DNA of 53,408 bases, taken from the NCBI GenBank assembly GCA_018335795.1, contig JAGXRP010000022.1, positions 1 to 53,408 of the forward strand, read 5' to 3'. The position numbers and the translations under genes were made by a program. Positions within the stretch are counted from its first letter, which is position 1; each line of letters opens with the position of its first letter. A model generated the notes under the pieces. That model was given only the letters and a program-made list of their open reading frames with translations, had not been told where the DNA came from and searched no databases. Of the stretch, positions 9,362 to 17,131 are shown one piece after another. Source of the stretch: Desulfobulbaceae bacterium. Lineage in GTDB: Bacteria; Bacteroidota; Ignavibacteria; Kapaibacteriales; UBA2268.

Positions 9362-10320
9362 AAGCAATGGTTGTACAACTTGGCAGAATCGGCGATTTGA
9401 TTCTATTGACGCCGATGTTTGAAGTGCTTAAAGAGCAATATTCAGCAGAAGTAACTCTTCTTGTAGGTCCGAGCAATTATAGCATTATCAAAGGACATCC
9501 GGCAGTTGACAAAGTCATTGTCTTGGATAAAGCTCCACACAAGCTAACCCCAACAATGGTTCAGTTGTTAATCAAGCGATTTGACGTTTGGCTCGACCCA
9601 CGGGACCATTTTTCGACCGAAGGAAGATTATTGGCTAAAATTGGCAGAGCAAAAATGAAAATCGGTTTCAATCCGCAATCGAAGAAATCGGTCTTCACAC
9701 ATAACATCAGCAATGAAAACCGCTATTTGCATCAAGTACAAGTTGGTTTAAATGCACTACAGCCTTTGGGATATGAATTAAGTAATGAAATTCCACGCCC
9801 AACGCTGCCTGTAAACTCTAATTCGGAACAAAAGATTGAAGAATTCATTGGCAATCAGGAAAATAAGTTCACGCTTTTGAATATTTCAGCAAGCAAGGAC
9901 GATAAGATGTGGCACGAAGACTTGTGGGTGAAATTCATCAATACGCAATCAAAACAGATAGGCGAGCTTGTAATATGTCATGCTCCGAATCACACCGGAA
10001 TGGCAAATTCGATTGTTTCAAAACTTGTTGGAAACGTAAAGGTTTATTGTTCGCCCGAAATATCGGATATTGTATCGCTTATCAAAAGAGCAGAATTGTT
10101 GATAAGTCCCGATACCTCACTTGTACACATAGCCGCTGCTTTCAATATCCCTGTACTTGCACTTTATAGCGGATTGGATGATTTTTATACTAAATTCTGC
10201 CCGCTCTCGGAAATACAAATTTCAGTAAGAGCAGACAAAGGTGATACGGGATTGAAATCAATAACTTTAGATAGTTTGAACGAGGCATTTACCGAGATGC
10301 TAAAGAAATTATCGAAATAA
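9358..10320 (+). CDS. Glycosyltransferase family 9 (heptosyltransferase-like)
   Basis: A 320-residue GT9 protein starting in the ATGA overlap with the previous gene, so translation is probably coupled. VQLGRIGDLILLTPMFE at residues 6-22 is the family's first motif, and SPDTSLVHIAAAFNIP near 260 is the second; both are close to the classic WaaC/WaaF pattern. Unlike its neighbour it lacks an N-terminal extension. Two different GT9 enzymes after a GT4 enzyme suggest stepwise building of one short surface glycan, such as a lipopolysaccharide core or O-unit. It ends 12 bases from the convergent lipoprotein gene. Confidence 0.9.
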   Translation: MKAMVVQLGRIGDLILLTPMFEVLKEQYSAEVTLLVGPSNYSIIKGHPAVDKVIVLDKAPHKLTPTMVQLLIKRFDVWLDPRDHFSTEGRLLAKIGRAKMKIGFNPQSKKSVFTHNISNENRYLHQVQVGLNALQPLGYELSNEIPRPTLPVNSNSEQKIEEFIGNQENKFTLLNISASKDDKMWHEDLWVKFINTQSKQIGELVICHAPNHTGMANSIVSKLVGNVKVYCSPEISDIVSLIKRAELLISPDTSLVHIAAAFNIPVLALYSGLDDFYTKFCPLSEIQISVRADKGDTGLKSITLDSLNEAFTEMLKKLSK

Positions 10321-10332
10321 GAAGCTAATTGC

Positions 10333-10968
10333 TTAGTACTTAATCCCAGTTAAAATAGATGTAAAAATATCATCGGCTTCGGAAAAACTTGGAAGAGGAT
10401 TGTCATCTACAATCAAAGGTACAAGTGAAAATTCATAGAATTCATTAGCTGTTGAGATGAAAACCGCAGATTTTGCTTGGATAGCTCCTCCTGTAGTTGA
10501 ATATTCGTATTTGACAAATTCTTGCAAACCAATATTTAGTTTTTGATATTTGCCCACTTGTCGCACGACACTCGAAGTTTTCCTCTCTCTTTTGCCGAGA
10601 CTTATCTGAGCTACGCCATATAATCCTTCCGCATCATAAGCCTCTTGGACTGTCGCCGAATGACGAATCACAGAAAAGACAGCACTAAGATTGTATTGAG
10701 GGTTGACGGCAATCGCTATAATATCCGGCGAAACTTTGTCTTTTGGGTCAATGACAAACCAACCATGTGGTAGGAATGCTATCATATCGCCTTTGACGGA
10801 GCGAATCATGTTTTCTGATAATGGGATAATCGGTTTGGGACTGATGGCAATTTCCGGTTCGATTTGAATATATTCGTCATCGTGTTTGACAATAATACAA
10901 CTCGAGACAGTCATCAAAATCAGAATCGTAATAGCTATTAATCTAAAAGGCATATGAAATTTTATCAT
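10333..10968 (-). CDS. Hypothetical lipoprotein
   Basis: A 211-residue protein if the ATG at 10968 is used; the frame can also start at a TTG at 10983, inside the upstream gene. The N-terminus is a lipoprotein signal peptide ending in VSSC with the acylated cysteine at residue 24, so the product should be membrane-anchored on the periplasmic side. The remainder has a mixed alpha/beta composition (FLPHGWFVID; SAVFSVIRHS; VGKYQKLNIG) with no family I recognise. It follows fpr on the same strand with only a base between stop and start, so the two are probably co-transcribed. Confidence 0.7.
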   Translation of the reverse strand: MIKFHMPFRLIAITILILMTVSSCIIVKHDDEYIQIEPEIAISPKPIIPLSENMIRSVKGDMIAFLPHGWFVIDPKDKVSPDIIAIAVNPQYNLSAVFSVIRHSATVQEAYDAEGLYGVAQISLGKRERKTSSVVRQVGKYQKLNIGLQEFVKYEYSTTGGAIQAKSAVFISTANEFYEFSLVPLIVDDNPLPSFSEADDIFTSILTGIKY

Positions 10969-10969
10969 T

Positions 10970-11770
10970 TTAATATTCTTCAATATGCAATGAACCTTGG
11001 TTGTCTTTGCAATGTTTGATATAGTTGTGTTTATTCAAATAAGCAGAAACAGATTCGACCATTTTGGGATTGCCACATAAGAAGAAATGTGTTTTACTTG
11101 GGTCAATTTCGATTCCGGCTTTATTAGGCAGTATTTCATCTTCGAGATGTTTTTCAATATATCCGGTCAATCCTGTCCAATTTTGGTCAGCTCTAAGCAA
11201 TGTAGGGAAATAAAAGAAATTTTTGAAAGTATTTTGAATCAGAGTGAGTTCACTAAAATAACCCAAATCCCAAGGATACCCAGCGCCATGTATAACTGCC
11301 AACTTTGTATTCAAGTGGGAAGCCAAATGAGAACGCAAAAAACTCATGTACGGCGCAAGTCCGGTACCAGTTGCTATCATAACAATATTACAATTATCAG
11401 GCACATTATCAAGAGTAAACACGCCGAGAATCTTATCATCAATCCACATTCTTCTACCCAACGACAAATTGAATAATCTTGGAGTAAGCTGACCTGATTT
11501 GACCTGACTAATATAAAACTCAAATTCGGTTGTATCATAATTCGCTGATGCAATCGAATACGGTCGTTTAATCAAAATATCCGAAGCCATAGATTCGAGA
11601 GGCATTACCGAATTTGGTGAACGTTGCTCTTGGGACAAAAGCCCTATTGTGGTGTATTGTCCTGCTTTAAATTGCTTTCGTGGCTCATCTGTGCTCAATC
11701 GCAAGACTAACAAGTCGGGTGTCAGGAGTATTTTCCCGATTACTGTTGAATTATAAGGCGATTCTGTCAT
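10970..11770 (-). CDS. fpr: Ferredoxin/flavodoxin-NADP+ reductase
   Basis: A 266-residue FAD enzyme of the bacterial ferredoxin-NADP reductase family (EC 1.18.1.2). The FAD-binding barrel carries RPYSIAS (about 90-96). The NADP domain carries ATGTGLAPYMSFLRS (about 132-146), HGAGY and the CGNPKMV loop near 232. The C-terminus ends in an aromatic residue (HIEEY), as in this family, where it stacks on the flavin. It moves electrons between NADPH and ferredoxin or flavodoxin in the cytoplasm. It has no 2Fe-2S domain, so it is not PaaE, despite lying 3 kb from the paa genes. It is divergent from thpR across a 208-base AT-rich gap that should hold both promoters. Confidence 0.85.
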   Translation of the reverse strand: MTESPYNSTVIGKILLTPDLLVLRLSTDEPRKQFKAGQYTTIGLLSQEQRSPNSVMPLESMASDILIKRPYSIASANYDTTEFEFYISQVKSGQLTPRLFNLSLGRRMWIDDKILGVFTLDNVPDNCNIVMIATGTGLAPYMSFLRSHLASHLNTKLAVIHGAGYPWDLGYFSELTLIQNTFKNFFYFPTLLRADQNWTGLTGYIEKHLEDEILPNKAGIEIDPSKTHFFLCGNPKMVESVSAYLNKHNYIKHCKDNQGSLHIEEY

Positions 11771-11978
11771 AAAGTTTTTTCGTTTTCTATTTTTATAATA
11801 ATCTAAAAGTACGGCAAACTAAAAAAATAATCACTATACTTTTAAAAAAAGTGTCTATTATTTCAATACTTTTTGTTATTTTTATTGATATTTTCTTGTA
11901 AAGCATTGATTTTTGTTTAAGAGTGAGACAGAATTGATTTTTTCATAAACATTTGTGCAGTAATAGAGATAATTTGAA

Positions 11979-12521
11979 ATGGCAGTAAAACGACTTTTTA
12001 TTGGGACTTTTATTGATTACACTTTATTTGAGCCTATTTATAATGAAATTGTAGATGAGTTGGGCGAAGTTGTCTTCGGAAAATGGACAGAAATCAACAA
12101 CTTGCATTTCACCTACAAATTTTTGGGCAATATTGAAATTGATAAAATTGATTCTTTAATCGAAGGCTTGGGCGATATATTGAAGCAAAAGGAATCACCT
12201 TTGAAGATTCGCGGACTTGGTTGCTTCCCGACTGCGAACAAACCACGTATTGTATATGCGCGTGTTTTCAATCCCGATAACAGCGTTATCAATAGTTACC
12301 ATATCATTGAATCGAGAATGAAAAAGCTAGGGTTTGCTCCTGAGATTAAACATTTTGTCCCTCATGTGACATTGATGCGAGTCAAATCTCATCTGACCGG
12401 ATTCAGTGATAAACTAAAGACTTATAACAATATGCCAATCGGCTTAATGCCTTCGTATAAGATAAGTTTAATCGAAAGCACTCTAACAAACAAAGGACCT
12501 AATTACAATATTCTTGCCTGA
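11979..12521 (+). CDS. thpR: RNA 2',3'-cyclic phosphodiesterase (2'-5' RNA ligase family)
   Basis: A 180-residue protein of the 2H phosphoesterase superfamily. It has the two HxT motifs that define the active site: HFT at residues 43-45 and HVT at 129-131, about 85 residues apart as in the family. RLFIG at the N-terminus (family RLFFAI) and GCFPTANKPRIVY (family GxFP..RPRVLW) also match ThpR/LigT. The enzyme opens 2',3'-cyclic phosphates on RNA ends; its physiological role is poorly known. One base separates its stop from the next gene, so they are likely co-transcribed. Confidence 0.85.
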   Translation: MAVKRLFIGTFIDYTLFEPIYNEIVDELGEVVFGKWTEINNLHFTYKFLGNIEIDKIDSLIEGLGDILKQKESPLKIRGLGCFPTANKPRIVYARVFNPDNSVINSYHIIESRMKKLGFAPEIKHFVPHVTLMRVKSHLTGFSDKLKTYNNMPIGLMPSYKISLIESTLTNKGPNYNILA

Positions 12522-12522
12522 A

Positions 12523-14193
12523 ATGGATACCAAAAGCATATTGAAGATTTCTTTTTTGCTTGTCATTCTTGGCTTATTTCTTTTCATTCCAAACTTAGGT
12601 TTGGTGCATCTTTTTGATTGGGACGAAATCAATTTTGCCGAAGCGGCTCGAGAGATGCTTGTGACGGGCGATTATCTAAATGTCCGCATTGACTTCGAGC
12701 CATTCCACGAAAAGCCCCCATTATTTATATGGCTGCAAGCTGTTTCGATGCATATTTTCGGCGTTAGTGAGTTTGCGGCAAGATTGCCCAACGCTTTGAT
12801 TGGCATTATCACAATCCAAGTGCTGTTCTACATGGGCAGAAAATTGTATGATGTAAAATTCGGCTTAATTTGGGTTATGGCTTTTGTAGGTTCTCTACTG
12901 CCCCATTTCTATTTCAAAACCGCAATAATAGACCCGACATTCAATTTGTTGATTTATCTATCAATTTACTTTCTATTCAAAATTAGCAAAAATGAATTGG
13001 AGAAAAGCGAAATCAAAGCATTGGATTTGTTCTTTGCCGGATTATTCTGCTCTTTAGGGATGTTGACAAAAGGTCCGGTGGCATATTTGCTGATAGTTCT
13101 TACTTGGGCTGGCGTCTTTTTTATTTACCGCAAACAAGCGAAATTTCCAATAAAAAAATTGTTGCTATTAACGCTTTATTCTTCAATCTTACCTCTAATT
13201 TGGTATTCGCTGCTGATTATGCAATCCGGCAGTGGATTGGTGGAAGATTTTGTAGCCTATCACATCCGTTTGCTAACTACAGGTGATGCCGGACATTCGG
13301 GACCAATTTACTATCATTTTGTTATTTTACTGTTGGGATGTTTTCCGGCATCGGTGCTGATTTTTAGGTCTTTCCGCAAACAATCGGATGATTCGCATTC
13401 TCAAAATCTATTCAAAATATGGAATTTTGTTCTGCTCGCTGTTGTCCTCATAATTTTTTCAATCGTTAAAACCAAAATTGTACATTATTCATCGTTGGCG
13501 TATTTCCCGATTACTTTTTTGGCTGCATATTCAGTGTATTCAATTGTTTATCGTGAAATCGGCTGGAAATGGACTACGACCGTTATGATAACTTTGATTG
13601 GCATTGTATATTCTGCACTTTTTATACTTTTCCCACTTGCTTTAATCAATGTAGAAATGATTTTGCCGAAAATAACTGACGAAATGACATACGAAGTGCT
13701 GAGTTCGCCCGTTCATTGGGGAGGATTTGAATATATTGTAGGAATAATATTTTTCATCGGGCTTTGCATTTCGCTCGTTTTAGTCTTTATGCGTAAGTAT
13801 TTGCCCTCATTTGTTGCTCTTACGGCTACTATCGCAGTAACGATTACGCTATTTCTGCCACTTGTAGCCCCAAAAATCGAACAATACACTCAAGCTGCTC
13901 CGATTGAATTTTTCGGCTATCTTGCCCAAGATGATGTTTACTTGCATACTCTCGGATATAAGTCCTATGTGCCATATTATTATGGTGAAAAGAAATACGA
14001 ACGCTCCCGCTATTATTTGGGGATGTCTGGCAAGGAATATGAGCAATTTTTGCTCGAAGGCGATATCCAAAGCGATGCATATTTCTCGGCAAAGATGACA
14101 GCTGCCGACAATTTTGCAAATCAATACCCTGAATTAATCGAATTATATCGTAAAAATGGATTTGTTTTCTTCAAACGAGAGCGAATTCAATGA
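12523..14193 (+). CDS. Membrane glycosyltransferase, GT39/ArnT-like (PMT_2 family)
   Basis: A 556-residue integral membrane protein. It starts at the ATG at 12523, since the upstream TTG lies inside thpR. The first periplasmic loop carries DWDEINFAEAARE near residue 34-46, the acidic pair that marks the catalytic site of dolichyl/undecaprenyl-phosphate sugar transferases, followed by KPPLFIWLQA. At least ten hydrophobic segments follow up to about residue 450, then a soluble C-terminal tail. It likely moves a sugar from a polyprenyl-phosphate carrier to lipid A or protein on the periplasmic side. The acceptor is unknown. It overlaps the convergent paaD by seven bases. Confidence 0.85.
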   Translation: MDTKSILKISFLLVILGLFLFIPNLGLVHLFDWDEINFAEAAREMLVTGDYLNVRIDFEPFHEKPPLFIWLQAVSMHIFGVSEFAARLPNALIGIITIQVLFYMGRKLYDVKFGLIWVMAFVGSLLPHFYFKTAIIDPTFNLLIYLSIYFLFKISKNELEKSEIKALDLFFAGLFCSLGMLTKGPVAYLLIVLTWAGVFFIYRKQAKFPIKKLLLLTLYSSILPLIWYSLLIMQSGSGLVEDFVAYHIRLLTTGDAGHSGPIYYHFVILLLGCFPASVLIFRSFRKQSDDSHSQNLFKIWNFVLLAVVLIIFSIVKTKIVHYSSLAYFPITFLAAYSVYSIVYREIGWKWTTTVMITLIGIVYSALFILFPLALINVEMILPKITDEMTYEVLSSPVHWGGFEYIVGIIFFIGLCISLVLVFMRKYLPSFVALTATIAVTITLFLPLVAPKIEQYTQAAPIEFFGYLAQDDVYLHTLGYKSYVPYYYGEKKYERSRYYLGMSGKEYEQFLLEGDIQSDAYFSAKMTAADNFANQYPELIELYRKNGFVFFKRERIQ

Positions 14194-14699
14194 CATTTGA
14201 AATGGTCGAATCCCTGCAAACATGAATTGCAATAATGAAGGGATTTGCAAGCTGTCGAGCCGAATTCGCTTATCATCTTTGTATCGTCCGAATCGCAAAA
14301 TGGGCATATTATCGCCGCCGGAACTTTAATAATATTAAACAAATCGGAACCATCAAAATCATTTGTCTTATTCTGTGGCGGGGCAATTCCCGATTCTTTC
14401 AGTTTCAGCTTTGTTTCTTCGCTCATCCAATCAGTTGTCCAAGCCGGCGAAAGCCTCGTTTCGATAATTAAATTGCTAATTCCTTCCAATTCGAGCACTT
14501 TTTTAATTTCATTATGTATCCAACCCATCGCCGGGCATCCGGAATAAGTTGGCGTAATGACAATTTTTACTTGATTATCGCTAACAATAACTTCCCGAAC
14601 CATTCCCATTTCAATTACGCTGACCGCAGGAATTTCGGGGTCTTTGACCTCTTGGAGTATCTCCAAAATTTCGTCTTTTGTTATTGCAGCTACATTCAT
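14187..14699 (-). CDS. paaD: Phenylacetyl-CoA epoxidase maturation protein PaaD
   Basis: A 170-residue protein with a DUF59/MIP18-type N-terminal domain (VKDPEIPAVSVIEMGMV at about 17-33; TPTYSGCPAM near 55) and a C-terminal zinc-ribbon-like part (CPFCDSDDT, then CKSLHYCNSC). Both parts are typical of PaaD, which is needed for iron-sulfur or diiron assembly in the ring-epoxidase complex. The frame is open further upstream into paaC, but the ATG at 14699, four bases after the paaC stop, gives the usual family N-terminus. It is the last gene of paaBCD on the minus strand. Confidence 0.9.
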   Translation of the reverse strand: MNVAAITKDEILEILQEVKDPEIPAVSVIEMGMVREVIVSDNQVKIVITPTYSGCPAMGWIHNEIKKVLELEGISNLIIETRLSPAWTTDWMSEETKLKLKESGIAPPQNKTNDFDGSDLFNIIKVPAAIICPFCDSDDTKMISEFGSTACKSLHYCNSCLQGFDHFKCH

Positions 14700-14703
14700 A
14701 GTA

Positions 14704-15474
14704 TTACCATTTCGCATCGGGATAGAGCCGACGCAGGTATTGCATATCCGATAAAATGTGCCCCATATTTTCAGTGTGATAGCCTTTTCTGCCGCCGGAT
14801 TGCATAAACAAATAAATTGACGGAACATCGAGCGTTGCCTTTGCAAGCAATTGCGAAACAGATTCGTACCATTTTGCTTTCAATCCGGATAAATCAGGAA
14901 TAATTCCTTCCGATTTGAGCAAATCGTCGTCACCGTCAGTTTCGAATAATTCGCCTGTGTACATCCACAGAAATTCGACGGCTTCGGCAATTCGCTTATG
15001 GCTTTCTTCAGTGCCGTCGCCGAGTCGGAGCATCCATTCCGACGAGTGACGCAAATGATATTTCGCTTCTTTGACAGATTTTTCGGCAATGCCTCTGATT
15101 TGTTCATCTGTACTTTTTGCCAATGCTTCCATCAAATAATAATCATAAACATCGAAGAAAAATTGACGGGCAATTGCATAGGCAAAATCATCGGTGTTTT
15201 GCTCGCACAGCAGCGCGTTTCGGAATTCTTTTTCAGTTCGCAAGTATGCCAAATCGTCTTCAGTGCGGTTGGAATTTTCCAATTCGGCTGCATATTTCAA
15301 AAAGAGAACGGATTGACCAAGCAAATCGAGTGCAATATTCGACATCGCAATATCTTCTTCGAGTATAGGAGCTGTGCTACACCATTCTGCAAGGCGATGC
15401 CCGAGAATCAGTCTATCGTCAGCATGTTTTATCGCAAAATTGAACAAGGCTTTTTTTGTAGCATCAATGGACAT
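14704..15474 (-). CDS. paaC: 1,2-phenylacetyl-CoA epoxidase subunit PaaC
   Basis: A 256-residue ferritin-like helical protein, the structural partner of PaaA. ADDRLILGHRLAEWC (about 17-31), DIALDLLGQ-type helix (SNIALDLLGQ) and AKYHLRHSSEWMLRLGDGTEESHKR (about 140-164) match PaaC closely. It lacks a full diiron site, as known for this subunit. The start at 15474 is supported by AAAGGAG about 10 bases upstream and overlaps the end of paaB by 11 bases. The C-terminus (GYHTENMGHILSDMQYLRR) is intact. Confidence 0.93.
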   Translation of the reverse strand: MSIDATKKALFNFAIKHADDRLILGHRLAEWCSTAPILEEDIAMSNIALDLLGQSVLFLKYAAELENSNRTEDDLAYLRTEKEFRNALLCEQNTDDFAYAIARQFFFDVYDYYLMEALAKSTDEQIRGIAEKSVKEAKYHLRHSSEWMLRLGDGTEESHKRIAEAVEFLWMYTGELFETDGDDDLLKSEGIIPDLSGLKAKWYESVSQLLAKATLDVPSIYLFMQSGGRKGYHTENMGHILSDMQYLRRLYPDAKW

Positions 15475-15760
15475 CAACGTTGACTCCTTTTGGGATTTTG
15501 TAGAATTGTGGGTGGCGATAAACCTTGTCATCAATCGAATCGAAGAAGGCTTCATTATCCTGTGGCGTTGTTGCAGTAATCAATTCCGATGGTGTAACCC
15601 AAATGCTGACAGGTTTGTCCCGACGTGCGTAAACGTCACGCGCATTTTGAATTGCCAATTCGGCATCGGGGGCATGTACGTTGCCAACGTGCTCGTGAGG
15701 TTTGCCTGTCTTCAGTTGTACGAAAACTTCCCAAAGTTTCCATTGTGTGTCGTTGCTCAT
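15464..15760 (-). CDS. paaB: 1,2-phenylacetyl-CoA epoxidase subunit PaaB
   Basis: A 98-residue protein of usual PaaB length. WEVFVQLKTGKPHEHVG at the N-terminus, followed by NARDVYARRD and SIWVTPS, are family hallmarks. PaaB is a small bridging subunit of the PaaABCE oxygenase complex, which forms the 1,2-epoxide of phenylacetyl-CoA in aerobic phenylacetate breakdown. It is the first gene of paaBCD and is divergent from paaA. Confidence 0.93.
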   Translation of the reverse strand: MSNDTQWKLWEVFVQLKTGKPHEHVGNVHAPDAELAIQNARDVYARRDKPVSIWVTPSELITATTPQDNEAFFDSIDDKVYRHPQFYKIPKGVNVDVH

Positions 15761-15909
15761 ATTTTACCTGTTTTTAATTATTTTTTACTCGATAGTTTCT
15801 TTTACGTGTTATTGTCAGATTTATTACTTTGTGAAATATCGAATTAATAGAACACTAACATATTTGATTCAACGTAATAAATTGTAATGATGGACTAATT
15901 AATAAAATA
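15761..15909. promoter_or_regulatory. Divergent promoter region between paaB and paaA
   Basis: This 149-base AT-rich gap separates the two arms of the paa locus, so it must contain outward-facing promoters for paaBCD (minus) and paaA (plus). No operator palindrome or clear -35/-10 pair stood out. A shared regulator binding here would keep the two arms in step, but that is inference. Confidence 0.4.
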
Positions 15910-16848
15910 ATGGAAAAAATTATGGATGACAAAGCAAGACTCGAGGAATTTGAAGCTCGAATTAATGCAGGCGAAAAAATCGAACCTAAAGATTGGATGC
16001 CGGAAGAATACCGCAAAAATCTGATACGGATGATTTCCCAACACGCTCACAGCGAGATTGTCGGGATGCTTCCCGAAGGAAATTGGTTGACTCGTGCTCC
16101 CAGTTTGCGCCGAAAACTTGTCTTGCTTGCCAAAATCCAGGACGAAGCCGGACACGGGCTCTACCTTTACAACGCTGCCGAAACTCTCGGAATTTCGCGG
16201 GAGGAATTGCTCGATAATTTGCATACCGGCAAAGCCAAATATTCCAGCATTTTTAATTATCCCACGCACACTTGGGCAGACATTGGCGCTATCGGGTGGT
16301 TGGTGGACGGTGCAGCAATGGTCAATCAAGTCAGCTTGATGCGGACTTCCTACGGACCGTACGCTCGGGCAATGGTACGGATTTGCAAGGAAGAAGCATT
16401 CCATAATCGCCAAGGTTATGAGCTAATCGCCGAATTATGTGCAGGAACGCCGGAGCAAAAGCAAATGGCTCAAGATGCACTCAATCGTTGGTGGGGACCA
16501 TCGCTCCAGATGTTCGGACCCGACGACAAGCACTCTGTCCATAGCGAGCAATCCTTGCGTTGGAAAATAAAAGCCGAAAGCAATGAATCGTTGCGACAAA
16601 AATTCATAAATATGACTGTACCTCAAGCGGAAGCTCGCGGATTGACAATTCCCGACCCGGAACTCGTTTTCCACCCCGAAACCAAGACTTACAGCTACGG
16701 ACCAATCAATTGGGATGAATTCTTCAACGTAATCAAAGGCAACGGCTTTTTGAATAAGCAACGCCTCAAAACCCGCAACGAAGCCCACGACCGAGGTCAT
16801 TGGGTGCGTCAAGCCGCCGAAGCATACGCCCAAAAGCATAAGCAGTAG
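15910..16848 (+). CDS. paaA: 1,2-phenylacetyl-CoA epoxidase catalytic subunit PaaA
   Basis: A 312-residue diiron oxygenase subunit. The metal-binding helices show [17 protein letters not shown] (about 38-54), [13 protein letters not shown] (about 76-88, the ExxH pair) and [13 protein letters not shown] (about 159-171, the second ExxH). The C-terminal part with [13 protein letters not shown] and [12 protein letters not shown] is also family-typical. The enzyme inserts one oxygen atom into the aromatic ring of phenylacetyl-CoA. In most genomes paaA leads a paaABCDE operon; here it stands alone on the opposite strand and no paaE is visible. A repeat-type hairpin with a T-run lies downstream at 16876-16952. 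Confidence 0.95.
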   Translation: MEKIMDDKARLEEFEARINAGEKIEPKDWMPEEYRKNLIRMISQHAHSEIVGMLPEGNWLTRAPSLRRKLVLLAKIQDEAGHGLYLYNAAETLGISREELLDNLHTGKAKYSSIFNYPTHTWADIGAIGWLVDGAAMVNQVSLMRTSYGPYARAMVRICKEEAFHNRQGYELIAELCAGTPEQKQMAQDALNRWWGPSLQMFGPDDKHSVHSEQSLRWKIKAESNESLRQKFINMTVPQAEARGLTIPDPELVFHPETKTYSYGPINWDEFFNVIKGNGFLNKQRLKTRNEAHDRGHWVRQAAEAYAQKHKQ

Positions 16849-16875
16849 GGGGGAATAACAACTTATTTCAGGACT

Positions 16876-16952
16876 AAAAAATACAAATCCCCCTGCTCGC
16901 AAGCTCGCTTTCCCCCTTTCAAAGGGGGATTAAGGGGGATTTGTATTTTTTT
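16876..16952. repeat. Nested inverted repeat (REP/MITE-like)
   Basis: An outer arm AATACAAATCCCCC pairs with GGGGGATTTGTATT, and an inner hairpin TCCCCCTTTcAAAGGGGGA sits at 16911-16929. The left arm is preceded by A's and the right arm ends in a T-run, so it could also stop transcription from paaA. Repeats built on CCCCCTTTCAAAGGGGG are dispersed in many bacterial genomes. It marks the start of the accessory region. Confidence 0.7.
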
Positions 16953-16970
16953 TATAACGCGGCAATCGCT

Positions 16971-16989
16971 CCCTGAGCCTGTCGAAGGG
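16971..16989. repeat. Short palindromic dispersed repeat
   Basis: CCCTGAGCCTGTCGAAGGG is an imperfect palindrome. This motif is familiar as a dispersed intergenic repeat in varied genomes. Only one copy is in this window. Confidence 0.5.
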
Positions 16990-17002
16990 AGAGATAAGGT
17001 GC

Positions 17003-17048
17003 GCAGCAGACGGAGTGGATTGTCTTTTCCCACGGTTAAAACCGTGGG
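17003..17048. repeat. Composite repeat: GCAGACGG module plus hairpin
   Basis: GCAGCAGACGGAGTGGATTG at 17003-17022 resembles the module at 21137-21156. It is followed by a perfect hairpin CCCACGGTT-AA-AACCGTGGG at 17029-17048 and then CTGTG. The CCCAC...GTGGGCT(A)TG core recurs at 21172 and 21932, so these are members of one REP-like family. Confidence 0.6.
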
Positions 17049-17131
17049 CTGTGATGTGTTTTGTATATCATGAAAGACACCCAAAACCCGTTCCGTTGTT
17101 TGCGTGTAGGTGAAGTTTCGGTTCGTACTTT

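Noticed and set aside
10970-11770. The nearby ferredoxin-NADP reductase as a substitute for PaaE
   Set aside because: PaaE has an extra C-terminal 2Fe-2S ferredoxin domain with four cysteines; this protein ends after the NADP domain and has none, and it is separated from paaD by thpR and a membrane transferase.
14998-15483. Open frame of 161 codons on the plus strand over paaC
   Set aside because: Rich in Phe, Cys and Ile with no domain, and entirely antisense to paaC, so it is a shadow of that gene.
16435-16902. Long open frame on the minus strand inside paaA
   Set aside because: It is antisense to the well-conserved PaaA coding sequence and shows no recognisable protein; it exists because the coding strand constrains codon choice.
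16876-16952. Calling the nested repeat purely a terminator of paaA
   Set aside because: Its C- and G-run modules match a dispersed repeat type and it is much longer than a terminator; termination may be a side effect.
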